The notes under the pieces are model-generated. The model was not told the origin of the DNA. It saw only the letters and a list, made by a program, of their open reading frames with translations, and did no database searches. From contig MU400587.1 in NCBI GenBank assembly GCA_022578965.1, positions 1-64,000 on the forward strand: a stretch of DNA of 64,000 nucleotides, given 5' to 3'. The DNA is from Xylaria sp. FL1777 (taxonomy: Eukaryota > Ascomycota > Sordariomycetes > Xylariales > Xylariaceae). Position numbers and translations under genes: made by a program. Every line of letters starts with the position of its first letter. Position 1 is the stretch's first letter. Shown here piece after piece: positions 49,501-62,219 of the stretch.

Positions 49501-52500
49501 TATAATTAATGCTATATAAATAAACAACAAATAAGTTTTATATATAATTAATGCAGCTATATTGTTTTAAGTAGCTATATTTTTAAAATCTATATTTATA
49601 TAAAACGCTTAAAAAGCTTTATATAAATGTTAAATTAATATATACTAAAAACTTCTAGATTATATTATATATAATTTTAGCATAAACTTTTTGTCCGAAA
49701 AATTTTAAAACTAAGCTAAAATTATAAATATAAAATGCCAAAAAATATTTATTAAAGCTTACTAAGCTATTAGCAAAATAAAAAAAGCACATAAACTTTT
49801 TTATTATATATATAACATACTAAAAGCTAAATTAAGTTATTATATAAAAAATAAGTTAATTTTATAAATAGCAATTAAAGCTTTAAATAATACTGCAAAA
49901 CTTAATAGCTTAGTTTTAATGCTTTTTATATTTAAAGCATATTTAAAAGTTAATTAAGATTTTTCTTTTTTGCTAAATATTATACAAAAGGCTAAAGCAG
50001 TTAAAAAAGCTATAAAAATGCTTTACAAAAAACAAACAAAAGTTAAAATTAGCTATACAATTTATAAACATAATAAGCTAGCTTTATATAAAGTATTATT
50101 TTTACTTTTATATAATAAAGTTTTTATATAGTATAAAAAGCAAAGCTAAAAAAAACTATACAAAATATAATTAATTAAAAAACTTAACATAATTATTAAT
50201 TTTATAAATAGCTTAATTTACTTTAAATAAACATAAGTTAAGCTATATTATTATATAACTAAACATATTTTAGCAAATAATAAAAAAAAAAACATAACTA
50301 TTATAAAATTAGCTATAAAACTAGCTGTACAAAAAAAATGCAAAAAACTTAAAAAAGCTAAAAACTTTTTTATAGCGTTCGTATAAAACATTAGCAATTT
50401 GTTTTTAACTTTAAAAAAAAAAAAAACTACGCTTTAGTAGTAAAGTTATACAAAAACAGCATTATTAGTACTTTTAGCGTTTTATTCAAAAAATTAAACG
50501 CTATAAAAATTAATAACTTTGTTATATAAAGTGTTTTTTAGTTCGTAAAATATAATCTAAACAAATATAATAATACTTAAATTTTTAAGTTTTGCTTTGT
50601 ACGAAAAATTAAAAAAAAAACAACTAAGCTATACAAAAAGTTTAAATTAATTATATAAAGCTATAATAATACAAAAAAAAAAACCGTACTAACTTAATTA
50701 TTAATAATTTAGCAAATAAGCTAATAACTATTGCTAGCTTTAAGCTTTTTGCTAATTTAAAACTTTAATGCTTTAAGCAAACTTTAAAATATTATATAAG
50801 CATATATATAATTAAAAAACAAGCTTGCATAAAAAATCTTTATATAACTACTTTTTAAACTTGTTTTAAAGTATTTTAAAAAAACTATTATATAAATTAT
50901 ATAATTATTATATAGCTTAGCTAAATTAAAACTATATTAATTTAAGACTTACTACTAATATTACTATAAAAAATTTAGTATAATAATTTTTACGTATAAC
51001 TTATGTTTATTGTTTATATTAGGACTTTTATACAAATTTAGCATTATAAATTTGCAAATAAACAATATGTTTAGCTTTACTATACTTAAATTCTTAGCAA
51101 AAAAAAAACGTAAATTATATAAAGCAAAGTTTTATGCAAAGCTAAAAAAAACTTTATAACAAAATTACTTTATTAAATTTAATAGTAATTAAGTTACCTT
51201 TTTATATAAAAAAAATATAATACTTATGCAAAAAAGCTAAACAAACTAACTAGCTTTAATTAACCTTTATATAAAAAATGCTATATAATAATATGTTTTT
51301 TAATGCGTACGTAATGCTTATATAAGTAGCATTTGCTAACTAAAAGCTGCATATAACCTTATAGCTACTGCTTAAGTAACTAATTTAGCACTAGCAAATA
51401 TTAAAAATTTAAACCGTAAAATTAAGTAGCAAATAAATAATTATAACTATAAATTAATGTTTATACTTTTAAATTTAAGCTATATAAAACTGTTTATTTT
51501 TATAAACAATTTATTTACAAATAATACTAATATAACTTCATAACTTAAATTTATTATTATATTTATAATAAAGCACTATATAAAAAAAAACCTAGCTTTT
51601 AAAATTAAAAAAAACATTATATATTAAAACTTTAGCAAATATAAGCAAATAATACAAAATATACTAGCTAATAAATTATATAGCATAATAAATAGCTTTA
51701 ATAGTACTATAGCTTTTTATATAACGCTTTAAAAAATTATAGCTACGTTAAAAATACTTTTAATTTTTGCTATACTATGTTTAAACTTAAAATTATTATA
51801 TAACTATTTAATAAAGCTAAAAACTACTTAAAAAAAATGCTTTATAATTAATATTATGTTATTTAAAAAGTTATACAAAAAAAAAAAAATCTTTAAAGTA
51901 TAATAAATTAATAGCAAAAATAATTTAGCTAATACGTTTATAAAAAAAACATTAAACTAAGCGCTAAAAACTCTAGTATTTATAAACTAGCTAACTATAC
52001 AAATAAAAGCATTTATAAAAAAAAAGTAAAAATAACTTTTATACAAACAAATTAAAAAAAAAAAGTCAAAAAAATACTTTTGTACAAAAATTATTATAAT
52101 AATTATATAATAAATAAAAAAGCAATAAGCAAATATATTTAATTTTAAAAAAAACACTAAAAACTATAAAACATTGCAAATTTTATATTTTTTTTTATAT
52201 AATTATTTTTTAAGCTATATATAAGTGCTTAATATTTTTTTTTACCTTTTTTACTAAACTACTATATAATACTTAACCTTTCTTTATTTATTTAAGTATA
52301 ATAATTATAACAAGCATTATATAATTGCTAAACGTACGTAATATACGTATTACTTTAAAATCTTATTATTTATTAGCAACCTTAAAATAAAAAGCTTTTG
52401 TAGTTTATATAAGCATTTTAATTGCATAAAGCAACTATAGTGCTGCATAACTAAATAAGTACTGCATAAAAGTAACTTTTACAACAAATTATTTAAGCTA

Positions 52501-52794
52501 TAATAAAAGCAATTAAAGCATTATGCAAAATTTAAACCTTAATATTAACTAAAAGCATTAATACAACTTAAAACTTATTACTTTTTATATAACAAACAAT
52601 TATTAATAAACTACTTAAACAATAAGCTATATAAAAAAAAAACAAATATATACATTTATATATAATAACTAAAAAAACAATTAATTGCTAAAATTACTAG
52701 TTAATAGTTATATAACGTTATAACTACTATTTTAGCTTATAACGCAAAGCTAGCAACTATTAATATTATACTATAATAAAGCAGCTATTATATA

Positions 52795-52880
52795 AATATA
52801 TATATATATATATATAAGTATATATATAAAAATAACTAAGTGTAAAGCTATTATAAGTATATATATATATATATAAAGCA
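52795..52880. repeat. (TA)n microsatellite in B1
   Basis: Two TATATATA runs at about 52796-52827 and 52857-52874. B2 has the equivalent at about 55620-55705, inverted. Confidence 0.8.
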
Positions 52881-53367
52881 GCTAATAGCAAAATAAGTAG
52901 CTATATAAAGTAAAAAGTTTAAAGATATAAAAGCAACAAAAAGCATTGCAAAATTTAAGCTTTTTTTATAAACGAAGCTTAGCTTTTATACTTTAATATA
53001 TTACTAAACTTACTGCTATATAAAAAAAGAACCTTTAACTAACCTTAGTATAAATTGCTTACTGCTAATACTTTATTTTATATTATTAGCTAACGTTAAT
53101 TAGCTATATAACAATAAAAATAAAGAACTTTAATTATACTAATAATAACTAAACTATATAAAAGTTTAAGTGCTTTATTTAAAAAGCAACTATTTTTAAA
53201 CCTAGGCTTTATATAACTATAAAGTTTAAAAAAAGCAAATATATAAGCAACCCTTTTTTTGCAAGAACTAAAGTATTAAATGTTTAACTTTTTACAAAAC
53301 TATTTTTTTTTATTTTTTTTAAATAGCATTATATAAAAAGAATTATAACTAAAAAAAAAGTAGCTAG

Positions 53368-53654
53368 TATTAAAATAACTAGTTATTAGTTGCAACTTTT
53401 ATATATAGTACGTATAATAAGTTTTATATAAAGACTACTTCGTGCAAAAGCTATTACATAAATTAAAGTAATCTTAGTATTAGCTTAGCTCGTACGCTAG
53501 CAAAGTTCTTATATATAAAAAAAAACCTTTGCTTTATACAAACCTTCTTTTTTCTTAAACATACAAAATATAAATAGCTTATAATATAAAGATTATTATA
53601 CTCTATTTTAGCACATATATATTAAACGTACAATTATACAAAGCCCATTTAACA
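53368..53654 (+). repeat. 3' LTR of B1 (287 bp)
   Basis: It starts TATTAAAATAACT (RIP-changed from TGTTGGAATAACT) and ends CATTTAACA. Exactly the same length as the left LTR. Confidence 0.93.
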
Positions 53655-53659
53655 ATACT
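53655..53659. repeat. Target-site duplication ATACT, right of B1
   Basis: An exact match to 46275-46279. Confidence 0.9.
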
Positions 53660-54840
53660 TAATAAATCTATTAATAATAACTTATATTTTATTATATTAT
53701 ACTTTTATAACTAAATTAATTAATAAAAATAATACTATAATAAAATCTTAAGCAATAATATATTATGCTTATTTAAATATTTATATAAGTTATAGTAATT
53801 TATAAAGCTTATATTAAGCTATTTTAGCTTTATTATAAATATTACACTTTTTTATAATAAATTTAACTATGTTTTATAGTTTTAAAAAATTATATTTTTT
53901 TTATAGTTGTTTAACTGTTTTTATTGCTTTTTAGTATTTATATAATAAATATTTATAAAATTTCTTAATAAATTTATTTTATAAAAATTTTAATAAATAA
54001 ACTTTATGTTTATATATTAGCTTGTTTTTTTTTAATCTTTTATATTTTTATAGTTTTACTAACTTTTTTAAGTTATAAGCTTATTATAGTTATATATTTA
54101 TAAAGTTCTTAAGTATAACTTTAATTTTTAAGCTTTTATTTTTTTAAAAATGTAGCATTTAAATATTTTTTTTTAAAACTTTAAATCTTTTTTAACTTTG
54201 TTAGCTTAATATGTTTGCTTAAATGTTTTTTTTTCTTTTAATGTAGCATATTTTAAAGTTAAATTTAAAAAAAAAAACTATTTAATTTTTATGTTGTTTA
54301 ATAATCTTTTGCATAATTATAAATTTTATTAGGTTTTAATAATTTAAATAAATCTTAATTAGCTTTATAGTTCCTATAAAAAATAGTTTTTACTTTTTAA
54401 ATGCTATAATAATTATAAACAGTTCTTTATTATATATAAAGTATTATAATGCTACATTTTGTAATGCTTTAAAGTAATAAGCTACTAAATGCTATTTTTT
54501 ATTGTTTTTTAGTTGTTTTAAAACTTCTGCAATTATATTATTTAAAGCATTTATTTTTAGCTTTTTTTTTTTCTATAAATTAAATAGTTTAACTATAAAA
54601 TTAAAAATAACTTTTAGTTTTAGTTCTTTAAAAGCTTTTTAAGCTTTTTTTAAAATTAAAAAAGATTTTTTTTTATATTTCTTTTTTATATACTTTATAA
54701 AATAAAATGCTATTTTTTTAAAGTCTTAAATTAATATTTAAACATAGTTTAAAAATCTTAATGCTTGTTATATATTTATAACAGTAGTTAAATTAAATAT
54801 TTTCTAGTTTTATATTATGTTAATTTTTAATTATTAAATC
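53660..54840 (-). mobile_element. Element 3, segment 2: integrase zinc domain to RNase H
   Basis: The reverse complement is colinear with element 1 from about 6513 down to 5330. The segment is 1,181 bp, against about 1,183 bp in element 1. It is the spacer between the inverted elements B1 and B2. Removing B1 rejoins it to 46279 in perfect register. Confidence 0.9.
54836..54840. repeat. Target-site duplication AAATC, left of B2
   Basis: Identical to 62215-62219. Confidence 0.9.
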
Positions 54841-55127
54841 TGTTAAATGGGCTCTGTATAATTATACGTTTAATATATATGTGCTAAAACAAAGTATAAT
54901 AATCTTTATATTGTAAGCTATTTATATTCTATATGTTTAAGAGAAAAAAAGGTTCGTACGAAATAAAGGTTCTTTTTTATGTGTAAAAACTTTGCTAGCA
55001 TACAAGCTAAGCTAATATTAAGATTACTTTAGTTTATGCAATAGCTTTTGCACGAAGTAGTTTTCGTGCAAAACTTATTATACATACTATATATAAGAGT
55101 TATAATTAATAACTAGTTATTTTAATA
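54841..55127 (-). repeat. 3' LTR of B2 (287 bp)
   Basis: It starts TGTTAAATGGGCTC and ends AGTTATTTTAATA on the + strand, the inverse of the B1 LTRs. Confidence 0.93.
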
Positions 55128-58100
55128 CTAGCTATTTTTTTTTTGGTTGCAATTTTTTTTGTATAATGCTATTTAAAAAAAATAAAAAAAAATAGTTCTA
55201 TAAAAAGTTAAACACTTAGTACTTTAGTTTTTGCAAAAAAGAAGTTACTTATATGTTTGCTTTTTTTAAATTTTATAGTTATATAAAGCTTAAGTTTAAA
55301 AATAGTTGCTTTTTAAGTAAAGTATTTAAATCTTTATGCAGTTTAATTATTGCTAGTATAATTAAAATTCTTTATTTTTATTATTATATAGCTAACTAAT
55401 ATTAATTAATAGTATAAAGTAAAATATTAACAGTAAACAATTTATATTAAGGTTAATTAAAGGTTTTTTTTTTATATAGCAGCAAGTTTAATAATATACT
55501 AAAGTATAAAAGCTAGGCTTTATTTATAAAAAAAGCCTAAATTTTGCAGTGCCTTTTGTTGCTTTTATATTTTTAGACCTTTTATTTTGTATAGCTGCTT
55601 ATTTTATTATTAATTGCTTTATATATATATATACATACTTATAACAGCTTTATATTTAGTTATTTTTACATATATACTTATATATATATATATATATATT
55701 TATATAATAGCTGCTTTATTATAATATAACATTAATAGTTGTTAGCTTTACGTTATAAGTTAAAACAGTAGTTATAATATTATATAACTACTAATTAATA
55801 ATTTTAACAATTAACTATTTTTTTAATTACTATATATAAATATATATATTTGTTTTTTTTTTGTATAGCTTATTGTTTAAATAATTTGCTAATAATTGTT
55901 TATTATATAAAAAGTAATAAGTTTTAAGTTGCATTAATGCTTTCGGTTAATATTAAAGTTTAAATTTTATATAGTGCTTTAATTGCTTTTATTATAGCTT
56001 AAATAATTTATTATAAAAGTTATTTTTATGTAGTACTTATTTAGTTATGTAATATTATAGTTGCTTTATGCAGCTAAAATGTTTATACAAATTATAAAAG
56101 CTTTTTATTTTAAAGTTATTAATAAGTAATAAAATTTTAAAATAATATATATATTATATATGTTTAGCAATTATATAATATTTATTGCAATTATTATGCT
56201 TAAATAAATAAAAAAAGGTTAAGTATTATATAATAGTTTAATAAAAAAAATAAAAAGAAATATTAAGCATTTATATATAACTTAAAGAATAATTATATAA
56301 AAAAAAATGTAAAATTTGCAATATTTTATAGTTTTTAGTGTTTTTTTTAAAATTAAATATATTTATTTGTTGTTTTTTTATTTATTGTATAATTATTATA
56401 ACAATTTTTATACAAAAGTATTTTTTTAACTTTTTTTTTTAATTTGTTTATACAAAAGTTATTTTTATTTCTTTTTTACGAATGCTTTTATTTGTACAGT
56501 TAGCTAGTTTATAAATACTAGGGTTTTTAGCGCTTAGTTTAGTGTTTTTTTTATAAACGCGTTAGCTAGATTATTTTTGCTATTAATTTATTGTATTTTA
56601 AAGATTTCTTTTTTTTTATATAACTTTTTAAGTAACATAATATTAATTATAAGGCGTTTTTTTTAAGTAGTTTTTAGCTTTATTAAATAATTATATAACA
56701 ATTTTAAGTTTAAACATAGTACAGCAAAAATTAAAGGTATTTTTAGCATAGCTATAATTTTTTAAAGCGTTATATAAAAAGTTATAGCGCTATTAAAGCT
56801 ATTTATTATGCTATATAATTTACTAGCTAGCATACTTTATGTTATTTGTTTATACTTGCTAAAGTTTTAATATATAATGTTTTTTTTGATTTTAAAAGCT
56901 AGGTTTTTTTTTATATAGTGCTTTATTGTAAGTATAATAATAAATTTAAGTTATAAAGTTATATTAATATTGTTTATAAATAAACTGTCCGTAAAAATAA
57001 ATAGTTTTATATAGCTTAAATCTAAAAATATAAACATTAATCTACAGTTATAATTATTTATTTGCTATTTAACTTTATAGTTTAAATTTTTAATATTTAT
57101 TAGTGCTAAGTTAATTATTTAAGCAGTAGCTACAAAGTTATATATAACCTTTAGTTAGCAAATGCTGCTTATATAAACGTTGCATATACATTAAAAAATA
57201 TATTATTATGTAGCATTTTTTGTACAAAAGTTAATTAAAGCTAGTTAGTTTGCTTAGCTTTTTTGCGTAAGCATTATATTTTTTTTGTACAAAAAAATAA
57301 CTTAACTACTGTTAAATTTAATAAAATAATTTTGTTATAAAGTTTTTTTTAGCTTTGCATAAAACTTTGCTTTATATAACTTATGTTTTTTTTTTGCTAA
57401 GAATTTAAGTATAATAAAGCTAAACATATTATTTATTTATAAACTTATAATGCTAAATTTATATAAAGGTTTTAATATAAACAACAAATATAAGTTATAT
57501 ATAAAAACTACTATACTAAGTTTTTTATAGTAATATTAGTAGTAAGTTTTAAACTAATATAGCTTTAATTTAACTAAGCTATATAATAATTATATAATTT
57601 ATATAATAGTTTTTTTAGAATACTTTAAAACAAGTTTAAAAAGTAGTTATGCAAAGATTTTTTATGTAAGCTTGTTTTTTAATTATATATATGCTTATAT
57701 AATATTTTAAAGTTTGCTTAAAGTATTAAAGTTTTAAATTAGCAAAAAGCTTAAAGCTAGCAATAGCTATTAGCTTATTTGCTAAATTATTAGCAATTAA
57801 ATTAATATAGTTTTTTTTTTAGTATTATTATAGCTTTATATAACTAATTTAAACTTTTTATATAGCTTAGTTATTTTTTTTTTAATTTTTTATATAAAGC
57901 AAAACTTAAAAATTTAAGTGTTATTATGTTTGTTTAAATTATATTTTACAAACTAAAAAACACTTTATATAACAAAGTTATTAATTTTTATAGCGTTTAA
58001 TTTTTTAAACAAAGCATTAAAAGTGCTAATAATGCTGTTTTTATGTAACTTTACTGCTAAAGCATAGTTTTATTTTTTTTTTAAAGTTAAAAACAAGTTA

Positions 58101-61100
58101 TTAATGTTTTATATAAACGCTATAAAAAAGTTTTTAGCTTTTTTAGGTTTTTTGCGTTTTTTTTGTACAGCTAGTTTTATAGCTAGTTTTATAGCAGTTA
58201 TGTTTTTTTTTTTACTATTTACTAAAGTATATTTAGTTATATAGTAATATAGCTTAATTTATGTTTATTTAAAGCAAATTAAGCTATTTATAAAATTAAT
58301 AATTATGTTAAATTTTTTAATTAACTATATTTTGTATAGTTTTTTTTAGCTTTGCTTTTTATACTATATAAAAACTTTACTACGTAAAAATAAAAATAAT
58401 ACTTTATATAAAGCTAGCTTATTATATTTATAAATTGCATAGCTAATTTTAACTTTTGCTTATTTTTTACGAAGCATTTTTATAGCTTTTTTAATTGCTT
58501 TAGCTTTTTATATAATATTTAGCAAAAAAAGAAAGTTTTAATTAACTTTTAAATATGCCTTAAATATAAAAAGCGTTAAAATTAAGCTATTAAGCTTTAT
58601 AATATTATTTAAAGCTTTAATTGCTATTTATAAAATTAACTTATTTTTTATATAATAACTTAGTTTAGCTTTTAATATATTATACGTATAATAAAAAAAT
58701 TTATATGCTTTTTTTATTTTGCTAATAGCTTAATAAGCTTTAATAAGTATTTTTTAGCACTTTATACTTATAATTTTAGCTTAATTTTAAAATTCTTTAA
58801 ACAAAAAGTTTATATTAAAATTATATATAACATAGTTTAAAAATCTTTAATATATGTTAATTTAACATTTATATAAAGCTTTTTAAGCGTTTTATGCAAA
58901 CATAGATTTTAAAAATATAGCTGCTTAAAATAATATAGCTACATTAATTATATATAAAACCTTTTTATTGTTTATTTATATAACATTAATTATAATTTTA
59001 TAATTAAAGTTGCAGTTATTTTTAATTATAAACTTAAAACAACAAAGTGTTTAATTATACGATTAGCAATAATAGCAAAATTTCTAGATTTTTTTTAAAG
59101 TAAAGCAATTAATATTATAGCTTATATAACTAAGCATATTATATAGTCTTTTTATATAAAAGTATTTAAAGCATTTATAAAGCTTTTAAAGTTTTGTTTT
59201 TATAAAATATAAACTTGCTTTATATAAGCTAATATTAAAAAATAAGTATTTTTATTTTTGTATAACAAAAATAATCTTTTTGTTTTGTTATATAATAACG
59301 TTTTTTATATTATTAAAGTATATTTTTAAGCAGTTAACATTTTTTAATAAAAATAAAAAAAAAGTAAAAATATTTAAAACATAATATATAATTATACTAA
59401 AAGCGTTTTTTATTTATATAGTATTTATAGCACTTATAGTATTACTTTTGCTAAAACAAATATAAATGCTACTTAAAGTTTAACTAACTTTTATATAAAG
59501 ATATATTTAAAAGTATGCTTTTAATTAAGCTTTTTTTACTATTAAATAATTAAAAGCACTAATATTTTAAAGTTTACTTTAATAGTTTATATAATAATAA
59601 TTGTTTAATATAAACTAATTATATAGTATTATTATTTTATAGTTTTAAATATTTTTTTTTGTTATATAATAAAAAAATGCGCTATTTATTAAATATTAAG
59701 TAGTTTAGTTATTAAATTTCTTATTAATATTTTTAGCACTATTGTTTAACTTTAAATATTTTTTGCATTTTGCTACGTATAAAAAGAATTTTTTTAAAGT
59801 AAGTTTTTAGCTATAAATTATTTTATGCAAATTAAAAAATATGTTTTTTATACAAGCTTTTTTTTAAAAGGTATAACGTATTAACTAGTAGCTTTTTTTT
59901 TAGCAAATAAAGCATTTTTTATTTATATAAAAGTTTTAGTTTTTTTAGTTATAGCTTTAAAAGTAGCTTAGCTATTTAATTAATTAACTTAATAATTTTA
60001 ATATAAATTTAAGTTATTAGTTTTTTATATAGTTATAATTATATTTTTAGTTTATAAAGTATAACTTATTATTTTTTTATATAAAAGTTTTTGCTGTACT
60101 ATTTAATATTATATATAAGTATGCTTATAAATTAGCAAAAAATTCTTTATATATAAGTTTTTAAAAAATTAACGTTATAGCTAATTTTAATATACTTTAA
60201 TATACTTATGTAACGTTTATACTTAGTTAAATTTTGTTTTAATAATTAGCGCTAAGCACTTACTATGCTTTTTTAAGCTTATTAAGCATTAATTTAAGTA
60301 TTTTATATAAAGCTAAGTTTAAGTTTTTTTTTTTTATTTGTATAAAAAAAACTATTATTTAGTTAACTTAATATTAGCTATAGTTTATATTAATATTAAA
60401 GTAAATATTTATTGTATAGTATATTTTACTTTAAGTTTTATTTAAACTAATATAGTTAATAAAAAAGTTTTTTGTATAACTTTTTAAAATATATAAAAAA
60501 ACAGTATAATATTAATTTTTTATAATTTTAATACATTAGTAAGCAGCAATAAATAAACAAGCCTTATTATATAATAAGTTATATAGCTTGTTTATATAGT
60601 TCTAGCTTAAGTTTTAACTTTTTTAAAAAGCAATATATTTATTAAAAGGTATAAATCTGTTTTGTACGAACTTTATTAAAAATAAGTTAAAAAATATACT
60701 TTTAATAGCTAGATTTAATATTATATAAACATATGTTTTTTGCTTTAATGTTTGCAGTAAATAATACTAAACAGAATATTTATATACTAGTTAAAAAATT
60801 AGTTTATAGCTTGCTTTTGTTATACAAAAATTAAATAGCTTAAAAAAGTTCTAGTGTTTAATATTTAGCTAAATTAATTGCAGTTAATATTTATGTTATT
60901 ATATTTAAAATTATACGTTAAAACTTAAGTTTTTAAGAAGTAATTTAGTATATAAATAGTTTAAAAAATTTTAACTATTATATAAAAAAGTATTTAGCTA
61001 TTAGCTTAATATTAAAAATATTATTAATAGTTAAATAGTTATTATATAATAAATATTTAGTAATTTTTTTAATTTTTTAATTGTAAAGTTTCTATAGGCT

Positions 61101-61927
61101 ATTTTTATAAGCTTTTAAATTATAGTTATTTTTAACGTTAAATAAATTTTTTTCGACTTAAAGTTTTTAAGTAAAGCGCTTTATATGCTTTAATAAATTT
61201 TTTAGAAATAATTTTCTGTTTATTTTTTAAAAGTTTTAGCAAACTTTTTTTAAAAGTAATTTAATAGTTCACAAAAATATAAATAGTTAGCATAATAAAA
61301 TGCTAGCTTAATATTTAGCTTAATTTTAGTTACATAGCTAAAATTAATTTTTTAGCTTTATATTTTAAAATTAATTTAAGCGTTCATTTGTTGTACGCTT
61401 ATTAAAACATTTTTAGCTAAGTTTTTATACGTAAAAATAACTAGCTTTAATTTTAAAAGTATTATAAACAGTTATTTGTTTTCTTAAAACATAATAAATT
61501 TAGTTAAATTGTATAATATATTTAATTTTATATTTAAGTTATATAAGTTGCTGTTTTGCTTTTATATAGTAGTATAGTTAATATATTGCCTAATATTTAT
61601 ATAGCAATATAGTTAAAGAAATAGCAAAGTTATTTGCTATTTTTTTTATTTTGTTTTTAATATTAACAAACAAGTTAAAAGTTTAATTTTTATACGTAAA
61701 TAAATTAGATTTTTTTTTTTTTTCTTTATACGTGCTTACTTTAGCTAATTAAAAAAAATAAACTAAACAATATATTTATATATTAAAAAAAAAACAAGCG
61801 TAATACAAAAAACAAATCTTTTTTTAACAAGTTAAAATAAAAATATGTTGTACAACTTTATTATTACTTTAGCTAATTTATAGTTCGTTGCAAATAGGTT
61901 AAAAGTACAAATATAACTACTAATTAA

Positions 61928-62214
61928 TATTAAATAAGCTTTATATAATCGTACGTTTAATATATATGTGCTAAAACAAAATACAATAATTTTTATATTA
62001 TAAGCTGTTTATATTTTATATGTTTAAAAAAAGAGAAAGTTCGTATAAAGCAAAGGTTCTTTTTTATGTATAAAAATTTTGCTAGCGTATAAGCTAAGCT
62101 AATACCGAGATTACTTTAGTTTATGCAATAGCTTTTGCATAAAGTGGTTTTTATGCAAAACTTATTGTACGTACTATATATAAGAGTTATAACTAATAAC
62201 TAGTTATTTTAACA
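61928..62214 (-). repeat. 5' LTR of B2 (287 bp)
   Basis: It starts TATTAAATAAGC and ends AGTTATTTTAACA on the + strand. Same length as its partner. Confidence 0.93.
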
Positions 62215-62219
62215 AAATC
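62215..62219. repeat. Target-site duplication AAATC, right of B2
   Basis: An exact match to 54836-54840. Confidence 0.9.

Larger units (their letters stand above)
46280..53654 (+). mobile_element. Element B1: complete LTR retrotransposon relic, probably Ty1/copia
   Basis: A 7,375-bp element with 287-bp LTRs (46280-46566 and 53368-53654) and a perfect ATACT duplication. The LTR begins TGTTGGAATAACTGG, a start common in copia LTRs. The orientation is set by a purine run before the right LTR (AAAAAAAAAGTAGCTAG, 53351-53367). The only protein hint is at about 51340-51420: AAYNLIATA and LALANIKNL, resembling the EAEYRALATA..WLxxLLxEL end of copia RNase H. That would leave about 2 kb of noncoding sequence before the 3' LTR. 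Reverse transcriptase and integrase motifs were not readable, so the superfamily is tentative. It is inserted in element 3. Confidence 0.9.
54841..62214 (-). mobile_element. Element B2: second copy of the B retrotransposon, inverted
   Basis: A 7,374-bp copy, one base shorter than B1, with 287-bp LTRs (54841-55127 and 61928-62214) and a perfect AAATC duplication. Throughout, it matches the reverse complement of B1, with mostly transition differences. For example, 57105-57185 carries the RNase H-like patch in a form complementary to the losses in B1. All frames are broken. With B1 it makes an inverted repeat with arms of about 7.4 kb and a 1.2-kb spacer. Confidence 0.92.
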
